DNA of 64,000 bases from Agarilytica sp033852175 (GCA_033852175.1 JAWSUY010000058.1:62001-126000), one strand, 5' to 3'; numbered from the stretch's first letter, positions 1-8,978 are shown. Numbers and translations are program-made. The notes: a model not told the origin generated them from the sequence alone.

Positions 1-2
1 CC

Positions 3-2108
3 TTCGTACAGTCACGGTTCTGGGGCGTGCTGCCATCAGATGAAGCGTTGTTTCAGCAAACCGAAGGTAAAGTGGTCATAAAACTGAGCGATAAAACTCA
101 GCAATTAATCGACGAGGCTAATACACCGCGATTCCCCTTGGCCTCTCCATTTTTTGATTTGATGGATGATCACGAATGGATCAACCTTCCGATCGGAATG
201 CCAGTATTCGAAAACAAGGACCTAGCCGTAAAAGGCGATTACTCTGAAGATCTTTCTGACTTGCTGTTAAATGGCATTGAAAACGCAGGATCATCAATCT
301 TCTTGGATGAACGACTCGCGCGAGTCGGCAGCGATAGTGTACGGCGAGAAGGGCAGTCAATTGTTTACCTGTCAGAAAACAGCAAGCCCTTAAAAGGCAT
401 ACACAGTTTACTAACTCTTGATGAAGCCACGTTGATATCCGTTCCGGACGCCGCACATCGACGTTGGGGTAATGAGGCTACTATTTATGACTTACCCTTA
501 GATGCTCCCGAATTAATTGATGCAGTTGCAACTGATGTTGAAAGTGAATACCGGGTACAGTGGACACCAGTTGATGAGGCCACAAGGTACTACCTAGTGT
601 GGAGTGAATCCCCTGAATTTACCGACTGCGCTAAACATACCATTTCGGGCAACCCTTTGCCTCGTGTCGGTGAATCCATTGATTTAATTCCTGAGCCGGA
701 TTCAGAATGTTATATCAAACTGAACAGTTCCTGTCCTCGAACGTTTTATTTTAGAGTGCGGGCAGAAAACCGAAATGAAGTGAGCGTTTGGTCGAATAAC
801 ATTGCTCGAAGTGTTCCCGATACAGATTTTTTCGATTGTAAATATTCGCGGGCAGAGCCTTTAGCCTTAAACCTAGAGATTAACGCAGGCCCAATTGTGT
901 CGCCATCAACCACTGATGACGTCAAGGAATATGTTTTGGATATAGATCTCGATTGGGCGATTGTCGATGAAGCGTCTATCGATACCATTGAGGTGCAAAA
1001 ATCCAGTGAATTTATCTTCTTTGAACCCGATGTGGTTTTTTCAGATACACCCGAAGCATTAGATGTCAGTGGAAATTTACAACTTCAGATCGAAAGTCAG
1101 CCCGATTCAATCGTCTACTATCGGGCACGGGCGATACGTGAAAACACCATAGGTCCATGGTCCAACACGATTATCGTTTGGCCATCACACTTAAGTCAAA
1201 ACGTATTAAGTGATAAATCAGATTTTAATGATGCCGATATCCTCGCCGTTCATCGTTCCCTGCTGCGTTTATGTTATGCACGTGGAGATTTATTCGGTGT
1301 TCTCTCTCTACCAAAACATTACACCGTACAAAACGCGCAAGATCACTATGCTCAGCTAAGCCCGACAGCGTCGTATGACGGTAACGTGTCAACGAATAGC
1401 GATACGCTGACCGCAACAGTAAACCCGCTTAACATTGGGGAAAAAAACGTTTGTAGTCATGGCAGTTTGTATTACCCATGGCTGACCACGCAGACAGAGA
1501 GTTTGGGACAGGGCCGTATAGCGTTTCAAACAATACCGCCAGACGGAATCGTAAGCGGAAAAATATCACGCAAAAGTATCGAGCAGGGCGCGTGGATAGC
1601 GCCAGCCAACTCGATCATGATTGATGTACTTGCCTTAGACACCCAAGTGACGCGAAGCCAGTGGGCCGCGTTAATGACCTCCAAAATAAACGTAATTAGA
1701 GAAGAGTCACGAGGATTTCTATTGTTAAGTGCAGACACACTTTCCGATAACACCGAACTAAAAGAAATTAACGTTCGTCGTTTAATGAGTATGCTAATGC
1801 GGTTGGTTCATCGTGAAGGTAATCGCTACGTATTTGAGCCTAATAGTGCTTCGTTTCATGAGCGGGTACAACAACACTTTGAAAGTCTATTTAACGGGTT
1901 GTTTTCTCGTGGTGCTTTCTCAGGGAAGAAGGCCAGTGATGCTTATCGAGTCGTTACCGATGCAAGTGTGAATACCGCACAGAGTATTGAGTCGGGACGT
2001 TTTATTGTAGAGCTGCATGTTGCCCCATCGCACGCGCTAAAATTTATCCGCGTGCGTTTAGTTCAGTCCGGTCCAAGTCAGCTACATGTGCAAGAGGTCA
2101 GTATATGA
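3..2108 (+). CDS. Tail sheath protein, eCIS (5' end missing)
   Basis: Contractile sheath subunit that would shorten around the inner tube and drive it into a target. The reading frame is open to the window edge, so the start lies upstream; the GTG at 27 is internal. The C-terminal third carries the sheath signature: YYPWL, then IPPDGIVSG, GAWIAPAN, an INVRRL stretch and a closing RFIVELHVAP strand. The middle (roughly residues 150-400 counted from base 27) is a large insertion with two fibronectin-III-like or beta-sandwich segments (VQWTPVDEATRYYLVW; VYYRARAI). Its stop overlaps the start of the tube gene by 4 bases (ATGA), so the two are translationally coupled. Sheath assignment rests on the C-terminal signature; the insert is inferred from pattern only. 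Confidence 0.85.
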   Translation, partial: FVQSRFWGVLPSDEALFQQTEGKVVIKLSDKTQQLIDEANTPRFPLASPFFDLMDDHEWINLPIGMPVFENKDLAVKGDYSEDLSDLLLNGIENAGSSIFLDERLARVGSDSVRREGQSIVYLSENSKPLKGIHSLLTLDEATLISVPDAAHRRWGNEATIYDLPLDAPELIDAVATDVESEYRVQWTPVDEATRYYLVWSESPEFTDCAKHTISGNPLPRVGESIDLIPEPDSECYIKLNSSCPRTFYFRVRAENRNEVSVWSNNIARSVPDTDFFDCKYSRAEPLALNLEINAGPIVSPSTTDDVKEYVLDIDLDWAIVDEASIDTIEVQKSSEFIFFEPDVVFSDTPEALDVSGNLQLQIESQPDSIVYYRARAIRENTIGPWSNTIIVWPSHLSQNVLSDKSDFNDADILAVHRSLLRLCYARGDLFGVLSLPKHYTVQNAQDHYAQLSPTASYDGNVSTNSDTLTATVNPLNIGEKNVCSHGSLYYPWLTTQTESLGQGRIAFQTIPPDGIVSGKISRKSIEQGAWIAPANSIMIDVLALDTQVTRSQWAALMTSKINVIREESRGFLLLSADTLSDNTELKEINVRRLMSMLMRLVHREGNRYVFEPNSASFHERVQQHFESLFNGLFSRGAFSGKKASDAYRVVTDASVNTAQSIESGRFIVELHVAPSHALKFIRVRLVQSGPSQLHVQEVSI

Positions 2109-2578
2109 AATTATTTACGACCTTTAACTTTCATATATCATTTACCTTACCGGATAAACAAAAAGAAGTGTGCGAGGCAGAATTCTCCGAATGCTCCGGT
2201 TTAGAAATGAACATGGAAGTCAATACGATTAAGGAAGGCGGAAACAATACCGAACAAATTCATTTGGCTGGCTCGATGACCTACGGCGAGTTAACGCTAA
2301 AAAGAGGTATGACCACTAACTTTGATTTGTGGGACTGGTTCGAAAGCGTTCAAAGCAATCGGTTGTTACGGGTCGACGGTGAAGTTCAAATGTTATCGTC
2401 GCAAAGAATGTCCAGTGACCCCGTGCCGCCAGGTAAAAAGAACAAAAACGTAGTATTTAAACTGTCGAGTTGTATGCCAGTAAAAATAGTTGCGCCCAGT
2501 CTAAGTGCGATGGATGGCGAAATAGCCATCGAAGAATTTAAATTAGTCTACGAACGTTTACAACGCGTAGCCGTGTAA
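2105..2578 (+). CDS. Tail tube protein, gp19/Afp1-like
   Basis: Inner tube subunit of the contractile injection system. The 157-residue length, the N-terminal FHISFTL strand, the FSECSGLEMNMEV turn and the GMTTNFDLWDWF motif are typical of the T4 gp19/Afp1 tube family. Such proteins stack as hexamers through which cargo is loaded. The gene overlaps the sheath stop by four bases and is followed after 23 bases by the hub adaptor gene. eCIS loci usually carry two or more tube paralogs; this would be the one nearest the baseplate genes (Afp5-like), with others expected upstream of the window. Confidence 0.92.
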   Translation: MKLFTTFNFHISFTLPDKQKEVCEAEFSECSGLEMNMEVNTIKEGGNNTEQIHLAGSMTYGELTLKRGMTTNFDLWDWFESVQSNRLLRVDGEVQMLSSQRMSSDPVPPGKKNKNVVFKLSSCMPVKIVAPSLSAMDGEIAIEEFKLVYERLQRVAV

Positions 2579-2601
2579 AGAAAACACTTAGGAATCGTTT
2601 A

Positions 2602-3705
2602 ATGCCAGAACAGCCCACGATTGCCAAAGCCATTTTACAACAAATATCCTGGAATGAAGATGGGGATGTTGTAAGCCCTGGCCCAGAGTTCGAGGTACAG
2701 TTTAACCCCGAAACGCTCAACATGGCCTTTTCTAACCAAGTGGCGGGTGGTGATCAAGCCGGTGGATCAGCGATTCAGTTTAATTCAAAAGGTACGACCA
2801 AATTAACCTTTGATTTGATATTTGATGTAACCGATCCAAAAATAGCCCAACGCTTCAGCAAGGATAGTAAACCCGAGTCGATTAACGATGTTCGGAAGAT
2901 CACCAAACTTGTAACCGATTTCATGAAAACGGAACAAAGCGGGAGCGGTGATAAAGCGACATTTATTCCGCCAGGTGTTCGCTTTAAGTGGGGCACCTAT
3001 CGTTTCGACGGGGTTGTCGATTCGATTAGTGAAAAGATCGATTTCTTTTCAGAAGAAGGTGTTCCGTTACGCTCGACTTTAGGTGTTGGCATCACCAAGC
3101 AAGATGTCGATGTCAATTTCGGTACACCAGCGGCGGATTCTCAAGGGAATCCTGCAGCGGGAACATCTGCTAAACCGACACCTAAAAAAGGTGGAGGCAT
3201 AGCGGATGAGTTGGCGAAGTCGGGTAACCCTGAAAAGTGGATGGGGGATGCTTTGGCCAATGGGATTGAAAATCCGCGAAATTTATCTTTTGGTTCGCCA
3301 CTCGAGTTGGGTACCGATTTATCGCTTAATTTAAACGCCGGTATGGATTTTAGTGCGGGCGCCAGTATAGGTGGTGGTTTGAGTGCGGACTTTGATGCGG
3401 GCATTAGCGGTGGAATTAGTGTCGGCGGAAGCATTGGTGGGAGTTTGGGCGGTAGTTTTGGTGGTGGTATTTCGCAGAGTTTAGAGTTGGGTATTGGCTT
3501 GGGAATCGGAGGAGGTATTGGGCTCGGCGGCGGCATTGGCTTAGGTGGCAGTATCGGGTTGGGTGGTGGTATTGATCTTGGAAGTGGTATTGATCTAGGA
3601 GGTGCGGCGGATTTTGGTATAGATGCAAGTGCCGATTTGGCTTTGAGTGGCGGTGTTGATTTGGATCTCGATGTGGATGTTGGTGGCGGGTTTAGTTTGG
3701 GTTAG
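2602..3705 (+). CDS. CIS tube/hub adaptor protein (Afp7-like) with glycine-rich tail
   Basis: The first ~180 residues fit the contractile-system tube/adaptor family that sits between tube and spike: an early PGPEFEVQFNPETL motif, a TKLTFDLIFDVTD strand, then FKWGTYRFDGVVDSI and RSTLGVGIT. No LysM repeat is visible, although many family members have one. From about residue 220 to the end (367) the protein is almost entirely a Gly-Ile/Leu-Gly repeat of the GLGGGI type, ending in acidic DLDLDVDVGGG. That tail is unusual for a baseplate part and could be a flexible filler, a cap or a low-complexity packing element. The protein class is well supported; the tail function is unknown. Confidence 0.85.
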   Translation: MPEQPTIAKAILQQISWNEDGDVVSPGPEFEVQFNPETLNMAFSNQVAGGDQAGGSAIQFNSKGTTKLTFDLIFDVTDPKIAQRFSKDSKPESINDVRKITKLVTDFMKTEQSGSGDKATFIPPGVRFKWGTYRFDGVVDSISEKIDFFSEEGVPLRSTLGVGITKQDVDVNFGTPAADSQGNPAAGTSAKPTPKKGGGIADELAKSGNPEKWMGDALANGIENPRNLSFGSPLELGTDLSLNLNAGMDFSAGASIGGGLSADFDAGISGGISVGGSIGGSLGGSFGGGISQSLELGIGLGIGGGIGLGGGIGLGGSIGLGGGIDLGSGIDLGGAADFGIDASADLALSGGVDLDLDVDVGGGFSLG

Positions 3706-3854
3706 AAAAGTATGCGGGACCGCTGCATACAAGACCATAAGAACGTAAATGATTATGCAGCTTTGGGTATGGCGTGTCTATGAAAGCAATGCCGGACTCG
3801 TACTATGCACCATGTTGAACTCAGGAATAAACAGAATATTTATAGGTAATAAAA

Positions 3855-4031
3855 ATGAGCGTAATCATAGACCAGTTTGAAGTGATACTGGATTCTCAAG
3901 AAGACAAAGAGAAAAAGTCGAGTGCATCTGAAGACGGTTCAGCCGGAAAACAAGCCGGTTTAAAACCCCGCGATGTAGCGTCAATATTTACACAGCTGCA
4001 AAACCGGCGTGAACGTGTTCGCGCTCACTAG
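3855..4031 (+). CDS. Small eCIS protein, DUF5908-like (Afp6-like)
   Basis: A 58-residue gene beginning MSVIIDQFEVILD and ending QLQNRRERVRAH. Short proteins starting with an (I/V)-I-(D/E)-x-(F/L) strand and ending in an Arg-rich helix sit directly before the hub gene in Afp/PVC-type loci and belong to DUF5908. The position here, between the adaptor and the gpD-like hub, matches. The middle (residues ~17-35) is Lys/Ser/Glu-rich and probably disordered. The function in the family is not established; it may be a small baseplate or assembly part. The start has an A-rich leader with a weak GG at 3845-3846. Confidence 0.75.
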   Translation: MSVIIDQFEVILDSQEDKEKKSSASEDGSAGKQAGLKPRDVASIFTQLQNRRERVRAH

Positions 4032-4089
4032 AAAACGAACAAATAGAACAGATAGAATATAAAAATATAAAAAGTTAGGTAAAACCTTT

Positions 4090-5178
4090 ATGTCAGAACT
4101 TGCAACAACTTTACCGCTGTACGCCTCTCGGCCTCGAATAAAAATCGATGGCAAGAGCGATGCGCGTTTAGATGCAGGTTTATTGACCCTATCCGTTATG
4201 GAAGACGAGCACGGTTTATATCGTTGCGAATTAACCTTCGGTAACTGGGGGAGTAAAGATAATGACTTGGGTTTTTTGTATTTCGATCGTCAGGTTTTTG
4301 ATTTTGGTAAAACGATAAAAATAGAAATAGGCGACGGGGATTCCGCATCATCAATATTTACAGGCCGAATCATGGCAATAGAAGGGCGATTTATCGAACA
4401 ACGCGCGCCAGAGCTTATGATATTAGCCGAAGATAACTTACAGAATTTACGCATGGTCCGTCGGACACGAACATTTGAAGACGTGAAACTAACCGACGTA
4501 CTGGAAACGATTTCGTCTGATCACGGAATTGACCTGCAAGTGGATATTGATAGTCCAGAGTATAAAACCCTGTCGCAGTTCAATCAGAGTGATTTAGCGT
4601 TTGTTCGCGAGCGGGCGCGGTTGATTGACGCCGAGGTCTGGATGGAAGGCTCCAAATTATTTGTACAGTCTCGGACGCGAAAGAAAGTGTCGACGTTAGC
4701 GTTAACGTATAAGCAACGTTTACATGAATTCTCAGTGCTTGCCGACCTGGCCCACCAGCGAACGAGTTTGTCCGTGAGTGGTTGGGATATAGAGGCGAAA
4801 GAACAGTTGGCAGTGGGTACAGATAAATCGTGTATTGAATCTGAACTGGAAGGTGGTACGCCAGGGGCACAAATTTTAGCGGATGGCTTTGGTGGGCGTC
4901 ATGAAAATATTTCGCACCTGACGCCGAGTTCTGGCGAAGAAGCAAAAATATTGGCCGATGCACATTATCGAACGATAGCGCGTCAGTTTGTTACAGGGAC
5001 GGGCTTGTCAGAAGGGGATGCTCGTTTAAAAGCAGGTGCTCACGTGACAATCAATGGTGTTGGTGAGATGTTTAACGGTTTGTATTTTGTAAATAGTGTT
5101 CATCATATGTTTTCGCCAGAGGCCGGTTATAAAACCCAGTTTAGTGTTGAACGCCCAGCGATCGAGACGGATTCTTAA
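4090..5178 (+). CDS. Baseplate hub protein, gpD/VgrG N-terminal-like (Afp8 N-half)
   Basis: The 362-residue protein resembles phage late-control gene D and the N-terminal half of VgrG: LYASRPRIKIDGK start, YRCELTFGNWG, FTGRIMAIEG, then a TLSQFNQSDLAFVRERARLIDAE-type segment and a final beta region with GEMFNGLYFVNSVHHMF. It would form the trimeric hub that joins tube to spike. In Afp the hub and spike are one protein; here the spike OB-fold and needle are in the next gene, two bases after this stop, so the hub-spike unit is split. Confidence 0.88.
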   Translation: MSELATTLPLYASRPRIKIDGKSDARLDAGLLTLSVMEDEHGLYRCELTFGNWGSKDNDLGFLYFDRQVFDFGKTIKIEIGDGDSASSIFTGRIMAIEGRFIEQRAPELMILAEDNLQNLRMVRRTRTFEDVKLTDVLETISSDHGIDLQVDIDSPEYKTLSQFNQSDLAFVRERARLIDAEVWMEGSKLFVQSRTRKKVSTLALTYKQRLHEFSVLADLAHQRTSLSVSGWDIEAKEQLAVGTDKSCIESELEGGTPGAQILADGFGGRHENISHLTPSSGEEAKILADAHYRTIARQFVTGTGLSEGDARLKAGAHVTINGVGEMFNGLYFVNSVHHMFSPEAGYKTQFSVERPAIETDS

Positions 5179-5180
5179 CT

Positions 5181-5894
5181 ATGCACGATACGATGTTGCA
5201 ACAGATGTTCGATTCTCGCGTACCTACCGGATACGGCGGAAGTTTTTACGGCGTGTATACGGCAGAGGTGACGGACATTGTTGATCCGGATGGCCAAGGC
5301 CGTGTGCGGATTAAATTACCGTGGTCAGTTGATGGTTACGGAGAGGAGTATCAAGCCTGGGCCAGGGTGGCAACGATGATGGCGGGCGCGAATCGTGGTT
5401 CGTGGTTTATCCCCCATGAGGGTGATGAGGTGCTAGTAGCATTTAATGCGGGCGATACACGTCACCCGTATGTCATCGGGTCTTTGTGGAACGGACAAGA
5501 TGAGCCGCCAGAGACGATGGACAGTACAGGAAATAATTACGCGAAGACGATTCAATCGAAGAATGGTGTCCGGGTGAGCTTGAATGATAAAGATGGGCAA
5601 GAAAGCCTAACCCTAGAAACGCCCGGCGGTCAGAGTTTTGTTTTAAAAGATGGACCAGGTGAAATTAAGATTGAAGACAGCAATGGTAATTCGGTCACGC
5701 TGGGGAGTTCGGGCATCACAATCGATGCGTCTGCAACGGTTACTTTAAATGCGACGATGGTTGAAGTAAAAGCGGCGGCGATTACGGTAGATTGTCCATT
5801 TACCAGTTTCAGCGGCGTAGTGAAAGCCGATACCGTCATCACGAATAGTGTTGTAAGTGCGTCGTATACGCCGGGAGCAGGAAATATATGGTAG
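5181..5894 (+). CDS. Spike protein, gpV/gp5 OB-fold with beta-helical tip
   Basis: The 237-residue protein has an OB fold near the N-terminus (VYTAEVTDIVDPDGQGRVRIKLPW, WARVATMMAG, GSWFIPHEGDEVLVAF, PYVIGSLWNG). A short-period beta-helix follows, made of repeats such as KIEDSNGNSVTLGSSGITI and ending in SASYTPGAGNIW. This is the classic architecture of a CIS spike that pierces the target envelope. It follows the hub gene by two bases and its end overlaps the next gene by 7 bases, so hub, spike and the 716-residue protein form one translational unit. No extra enzymatic domain is fused to the tip. Confidence 0.9.
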   Translation: MHDTMLQQMFDSRVPTGYGGSFYGVYTAEVTDIVDPDGQGRVRIKLPWSVDGYGEEYQAWARVATMMAGANRGSWFIPHEGDEVLVAFNAGDTRHPYVIGSLWNGQDEPPETMDSTGNNYAKTIQSKNGVRVSLNDKDGQESLTLETPGGQSFVLKDGPGEIKIEDSNGNSVTLGSSGITIDASATVTLNATMVEVKAAAITVDCPFTSFSGVVKADTVITNSVVSASYTPGAGNIW

Positions 5895-8038
5895 ATATAC
5901 TGACACAGCACGATACAAAATGGGTTTCGCCTTCTCCAATGTGGGCAGATTTTTCGGATACGAGTACAAGTAAGGCACGCAAGGATTTTAATCGACCAAC
6001 GATTTTGCGATTTAATACTGACAGTTTTATGGATGAATTACTGTCGGTGATGAATTACTACCCTGAAACACTTTCTGAGTGGAAGGCGCAGCCGGAAACA
6101 TGGCGAGAGCCAATGGCGACACCGGCTACTGCGGCGAAGATCCAAATTGCGCAGCCATTGTCCCAGTTCAAAAAGGTTCAGACGCGACAGGTTAAAGAAT
6201 TTTCTCCCGTCGTAAACAGTCTTTCAGCGTCTTCAGCGGTAGAGGTTGTAGCAGATGAAGAGAATAAACTTCCGTTAAAGTTATATCAGCCCGCTCAGTT
6301 ACGTTTCTACTTGGTCACGGCTTCTTTTGTTTGTCGTAAGGTAGGCTTGCCCGATCGTAAAGTAGATTTGGCGAAACAACAGAAGGTACGCTTTGTTTTA
6401 CGTCGTTTGTTACCGAAGGATTTAACGCAACCGGTCGACCCGGAAAAGTGTGATATCGATGAGTGTGATGAATATGCATTCTTGCTAACGGATCAGGGTA
6501 AGCAGTGGAAGAAGGTCGGTGATGGGGCGAACATCGGTAATGCGACTTTACTTGAAGATGAAGAGCGTTTACCGATGTTTAATGTCGGTTATGAAGAAAC
6601 GACGGATAAGAAACGCCGTATGTTGGCGGGTTACATTCCTGTGGCGCAGCGTGAGACCTATTTGAATGCTGATATTTCAGAAGCGTTTGAAGATGATGGT
6701 GGTGTGAGTATTGTCTTAAGTTCCGCTGAGAAGGCTGAACTTAAGGCTGCTATAACTTTAGATAAAAAGCGTGATGCTATTGCCCATTTATTTAATATTC
6801 AAATCGCCGGTCCGTGGAAGCGCTTAATCTCCCAGGCGATTAATGAAGGGAATAAGTCGGATGATTGGGCGTCCAATCCTCCACCGATTGTGGATGACCT
6901 TGGCGCGCCGCCTGCGAACGATGCGAGTGCTGTGAGCAATTTGAAGGAGACTCGCGAGAAGATTCAAACGACTTCTTGGTATGTTTTGGTCGATATGGTT
7001 AAGTTTCTGAAAGACTATGTGCCGAATGTGTACAGTTTTATCGAAAGTTCTGTTTCGCCTGTGAATATTTCCGATGAAGAAATGGAGTTGTATGAGGCGC
7101 TAGCCGAAGTCACGTTAAACCATGCGAATTACCAAAGTGAGTTTATTGAAGATCACTTTAATTATCTTGATGATGCCTACCATAATAGTAACGAATTATA
7201 TTCTTCGCTGATTAGTGCGTTGAAGCATCTTATTGATAACCCTGAAATCGCGACAGAGTTGGATTTGGTCGATTATCCTTTTGATCGCGATACGGATAAT
7301 GTTGAAAAAGATCATGTGTGGCCGTCATTTTTATTTCCTTTAGCTGATCCTTTGCATAATGCACCTATTCCAAATTTATCGATTCCCCCTGAGAATCAAA
7401 GTGATTCAGAACCGGATATTTCTCATGATCAGTTAGATGCGTTGATGGCTCTGGTCCGTGAGGCGATTCCTAGTGATTTACAGCGGTCTGCTCCGGATGT
7501 TGATGCACCTAAGGCGCCGAAGCAGAGCAATGCGATTGGTTGGTTTACGATTCGTTGTGTCTTTGAGAGCCCTAATTGCGGTCCTATTCACCCTCCGATT
7601 GTGAGTGAGTCGACGGAAGCTTTTCAGATGGCGTCATTTTTTGATCCAGATGCGCCGGGTCGTCCGATTAAGATTCCGATGCCCTTGGATATTTCGCCTG
7701 CGGGTTTACGGAAGTTTAATAAGAATGCAACGTTTATGATTTCGGATATGTTGTGTGGAAAAATTCGGGGTATTCGGAAGACGACGTTGGGTGATTTGGT
7801 TTTGTCTGTTTTACCGTGGCCGTTTCATAAGGATTTACCGGACCCAGGTAAGACGGGGCCATGTGCGAAGAGTGGTACGTCGTTTGGGATGTTTTGTTCG
7901 TTGTCGATTCCGATTGTGACGTTGTGTGCGATGATTTTACTAATCATCATGGTGACGTTATTTGATATCTTTTTCCGTTGGTTGCCGTTGTTGTTTATTT
8001 GTCTTCCTATTCCTGGGTTGAAGGGGAAGATTGGATGA
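5888..8038 (+). CDS. eCIS-associated protein with C-terminal membrane segments
   Basis: A 716-residue protein without a fold I can name. The N-terminal half is Lys/Asp-rich and soluble. The region from ~residue 550 is better ordered: FTIRCVFE, CGPIHPPIVSE, FQMASFFDPDAPGRPI, LSDMLCGKI-like and VLSVLPWPFHKDLPDPG. The last ~50 residues form one or two hydrophobic segments (SIPIVTLCAMILLIIMVTLF then RWLPLLFICLPIPGL) and a Lys-rich end. The conserved look of the C-terminal block and the position between spike and gp25 suggest a regular component of this eCIS subtype, perhaps a tip-proximal or membrane-docking part. I recall similar proteins in other eCIS loci but cannot verify it here. Function is inferred only. 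Confidence 0.7.
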   Translation: MVDILTQHDTKWVSPSPMWADFSDTSTSKARKDFNRPTILRFNTDSFMDELLSVMNYYPETLSEWKAQPETWREPMATPATAAKIQIAQPLSQFKKVQTRQVKEFSPVVNSLSASSAVEVVADEENKLPLKLYQPAQLRFYLVTASFVCRKVGLPDRKVDLAKQQKVRFVLRRLLPKDLTQPVDPEKCDIDECDEYAFLLTDQGKQWKKVGDGANIGNATLLEDEERLPMFNVGYEETTDKKRRMLAGYIPVAQRETYLNADISEAFEDDGGVSIVLSSAEKAELKAAITLDKKRDAIAHLFNIQIAGPWKRLISQAINEGNKSDDWASNPPPIVDDLGAPPANDASAVSNLKETREKIQTTSWYVLVDMVKFLKDYVPNVYSFIESSVSPVNISDEEMELYEALAEVTLNHANYQSEFIEDHFNYLDDAYHNSNELYSSLISALKHLIDNPEIATELDLVDYPFDRDTDNVEKDHVWPSFLFPLADPLHNAPIPNLSIPPENQSDSEPDISHDQLDALMALVREAIPSDLQRSAPDVDAPKAPKQSNAIGWFTIRCVFESPNCGPIHPPIVSESTEAFQMASFFDPDAPGRPIKIPMPLDISPAGLRKFNKNATFMISDMLCGKIRGIRKTTLGDLVLSVLPWPFHKDLPDPGKTGPCAKSGTSFGMFCSLSIPIVTLCAMILLIIMVTLFDIFFRWLPLLFICLPIPGLKGKIG

Positions 8039-8074
8039 CTATTTTAGTTATTTTTAGTGGTTTTTTTGGAGTCC

Positions 8075-8189
8075 GATTCAACTATTCGGAGTGTATATCC
8101 AAGACACGCCACAAGTACGTCCCTGTAGGCTCACTAATGCCCTCCATGGCATTAGATGGTCTCGGATATACACTCCGAACAGTTAAATC
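8075..8189 (+). repeat. Branched hairpin repeat HP1
   Basis: Outer arms 8075-8100 and 8164-8189 are complementary at 24 of 26 positions. The core between them reads GACACGCC, TACGTCCCTGTAGGCTC, then a hairpin AATGCC/GGCATT around TCCAT, closing with GGTCTC. The core is shared with the other copies in the window; the outer arms are specific to this copy. Both arm mismatches are A-C on the + strand and T-G wobbles on the - strand. Confidence 0.85.
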
Positions 8190-8265
8190 TCAGTGCCAAT
8201 ATCGGAATCTTAATGTTTTTGTTCCCATGCTCTCGATTCTGGCTTCCTGTTGTCTGCTCGATTTC

Positions 8266-8340
8266 TATTCCATACGAAATTCGACCTACCCCATCGATGG
8301 GGGCGTACCTCCTGCATCCATGAAGTCAGGTATGGGAATA
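8266..8340 (+). repeat. Degenerate hairpin repeat HP2
   Basis: Short arms TATTCCATAC and GTATGGGAATA enclose two small hairpins, CCCCATCGATGGGG and CCTGCATCCATG...CAGG. The apical TCCATG and the ATGGGGGC phrase resemble parts of the better-preserved copies (compare the copy ending at 36107), so this may be a decayed relative. Support is weaker than for the other copies. Confidence 0.4.
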
Positions 8341-8420
8341 AAGATTGGATTTAGAAAATTATCGGTATGGATTACCACGGAGATCATGGGAGCAAGGGTG
8401 AAAGACTACCAGCGGGGAAG

Positions 8421-8520
8421 GTTAGGGTGTGCTCTGGCTAAGACCGTTCGCCGCATGGATGCGGCGGTCGAGCGTACATGGACGTATTTAACGCGTGTCT
8501 TAGCTAGAGTACAGCCTGAC
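8421..8520 (-). repeat. Branched hairpin repeat HP3 (reverse orientation)
   Basis: Arms 8421-8444 and 8497-8520 match at 20 of 24 positions, ending in the inner CTAAGAC/GTCTTAG. The core, read on the - strand, contains ACGCGTTAAATACGTCCATGTACGCTCGACC and a GCCGCATCCATGCGGC hairpin. Three of the four arm mismatches are G-T wobbles on the + strand. It faces HP1, with 231 bases between them. Confidence 0.85.
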
Positions 8521-8582
8521 CAAATACTGCTATCGAAGTTACGAAAAAACAGCGTTGAAATCCACAGCCAGGCGGAACCCCT

Positions 8583-8978
8583 ATGTTAGACGAAGGAAAG
8601 ATATTTGGCCGTGGAATAAACTTCCCGCCAAAAATAAACGCTAACGGTCGATGGGCGTGGTCTTCTGGTGCTGAGAATGTTCGTCAGTCAATTCAGGTGA
8701 TTTTACAGACGGAACCGCTAGAGCGTTTGATGTTGCCGAATTTCGGTTCTGGACTAAAGAAAATGTTGTTTCAACCCAATACGGTGGAGACGCACAGTTT
8801 AATAGAAGAATTAATTACACGTGCCTTAGCGCGTTGGGAGCGGCGAATTAAGGTGTCGTCGGTAGCAGTATCGCCAGATCCTAATGAGAAGAATACGGCG
8901 TGGATAACATTGAGATATCAATTGGTTGCTAACCAGGCGTCTGAACAAATTCAGTTACGTGTGCAGTTAACCGCTTAG
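8583..8978 (+). CDS. Baseplate wedge protein, gp25-like (Afp9)
   Basis: The 131-residue protein matches the gp25/GpW wedge family: an early GRGINFPP segment, ENVRQSIQVILQTEPLERLMLPNFGSGL (the family's signature with the EPLER loop), then a helix and a VSPDPNEKNTAWITLRY strand pair. In CIS baseplates gp25 forms the inner core bundle that links hub to sheath. The gene starts immediately after the hairpin-rich gap; the start is fixed by the MLDEGKIFGRG sequence before the conserved block. Confidence 0.93.
   Translation: MLDEGKIFGRGINFPPKINANGRWAWSSGAENVRQSIQVILQTEPLERLMLPNFGSGLKKMLFQPNTVETHSLIEELITRALARWERRIKVSSVAVSPDPNEKNTAWITLRYQLVANQASEQIQLRVQLTA

Larger units (their letters stand above)
8039..8582 (+). 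other. Intergenic stretch filled with hairpin repeats
   Basis: This 544-base gap between the 716-residue gene and the gp25 gene holds two well-formed branched hairpins in opposite orientation (8075-8189 and 8421-8520) and a degenerate one between them (8266-8340). An open frame crosses it but reads through the repeats and shows no protein features, so I regard the stretch as non-coding. The gp25 start at 8583 follows directly after it. Confidence 0.75.

Noticed and set aside
3141..3536. 131-residue Pro-rich frame on the - strand
   Set aside because: It is the complement of the glycine-rich repeat of the adaptor gene.
7978..8589. 203-residue open frame overlapping the 716-residue gene and gp25
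   Set aside because: It runs through three hairpin repeats, overlaps real genes at both ends and has no protein pattern.
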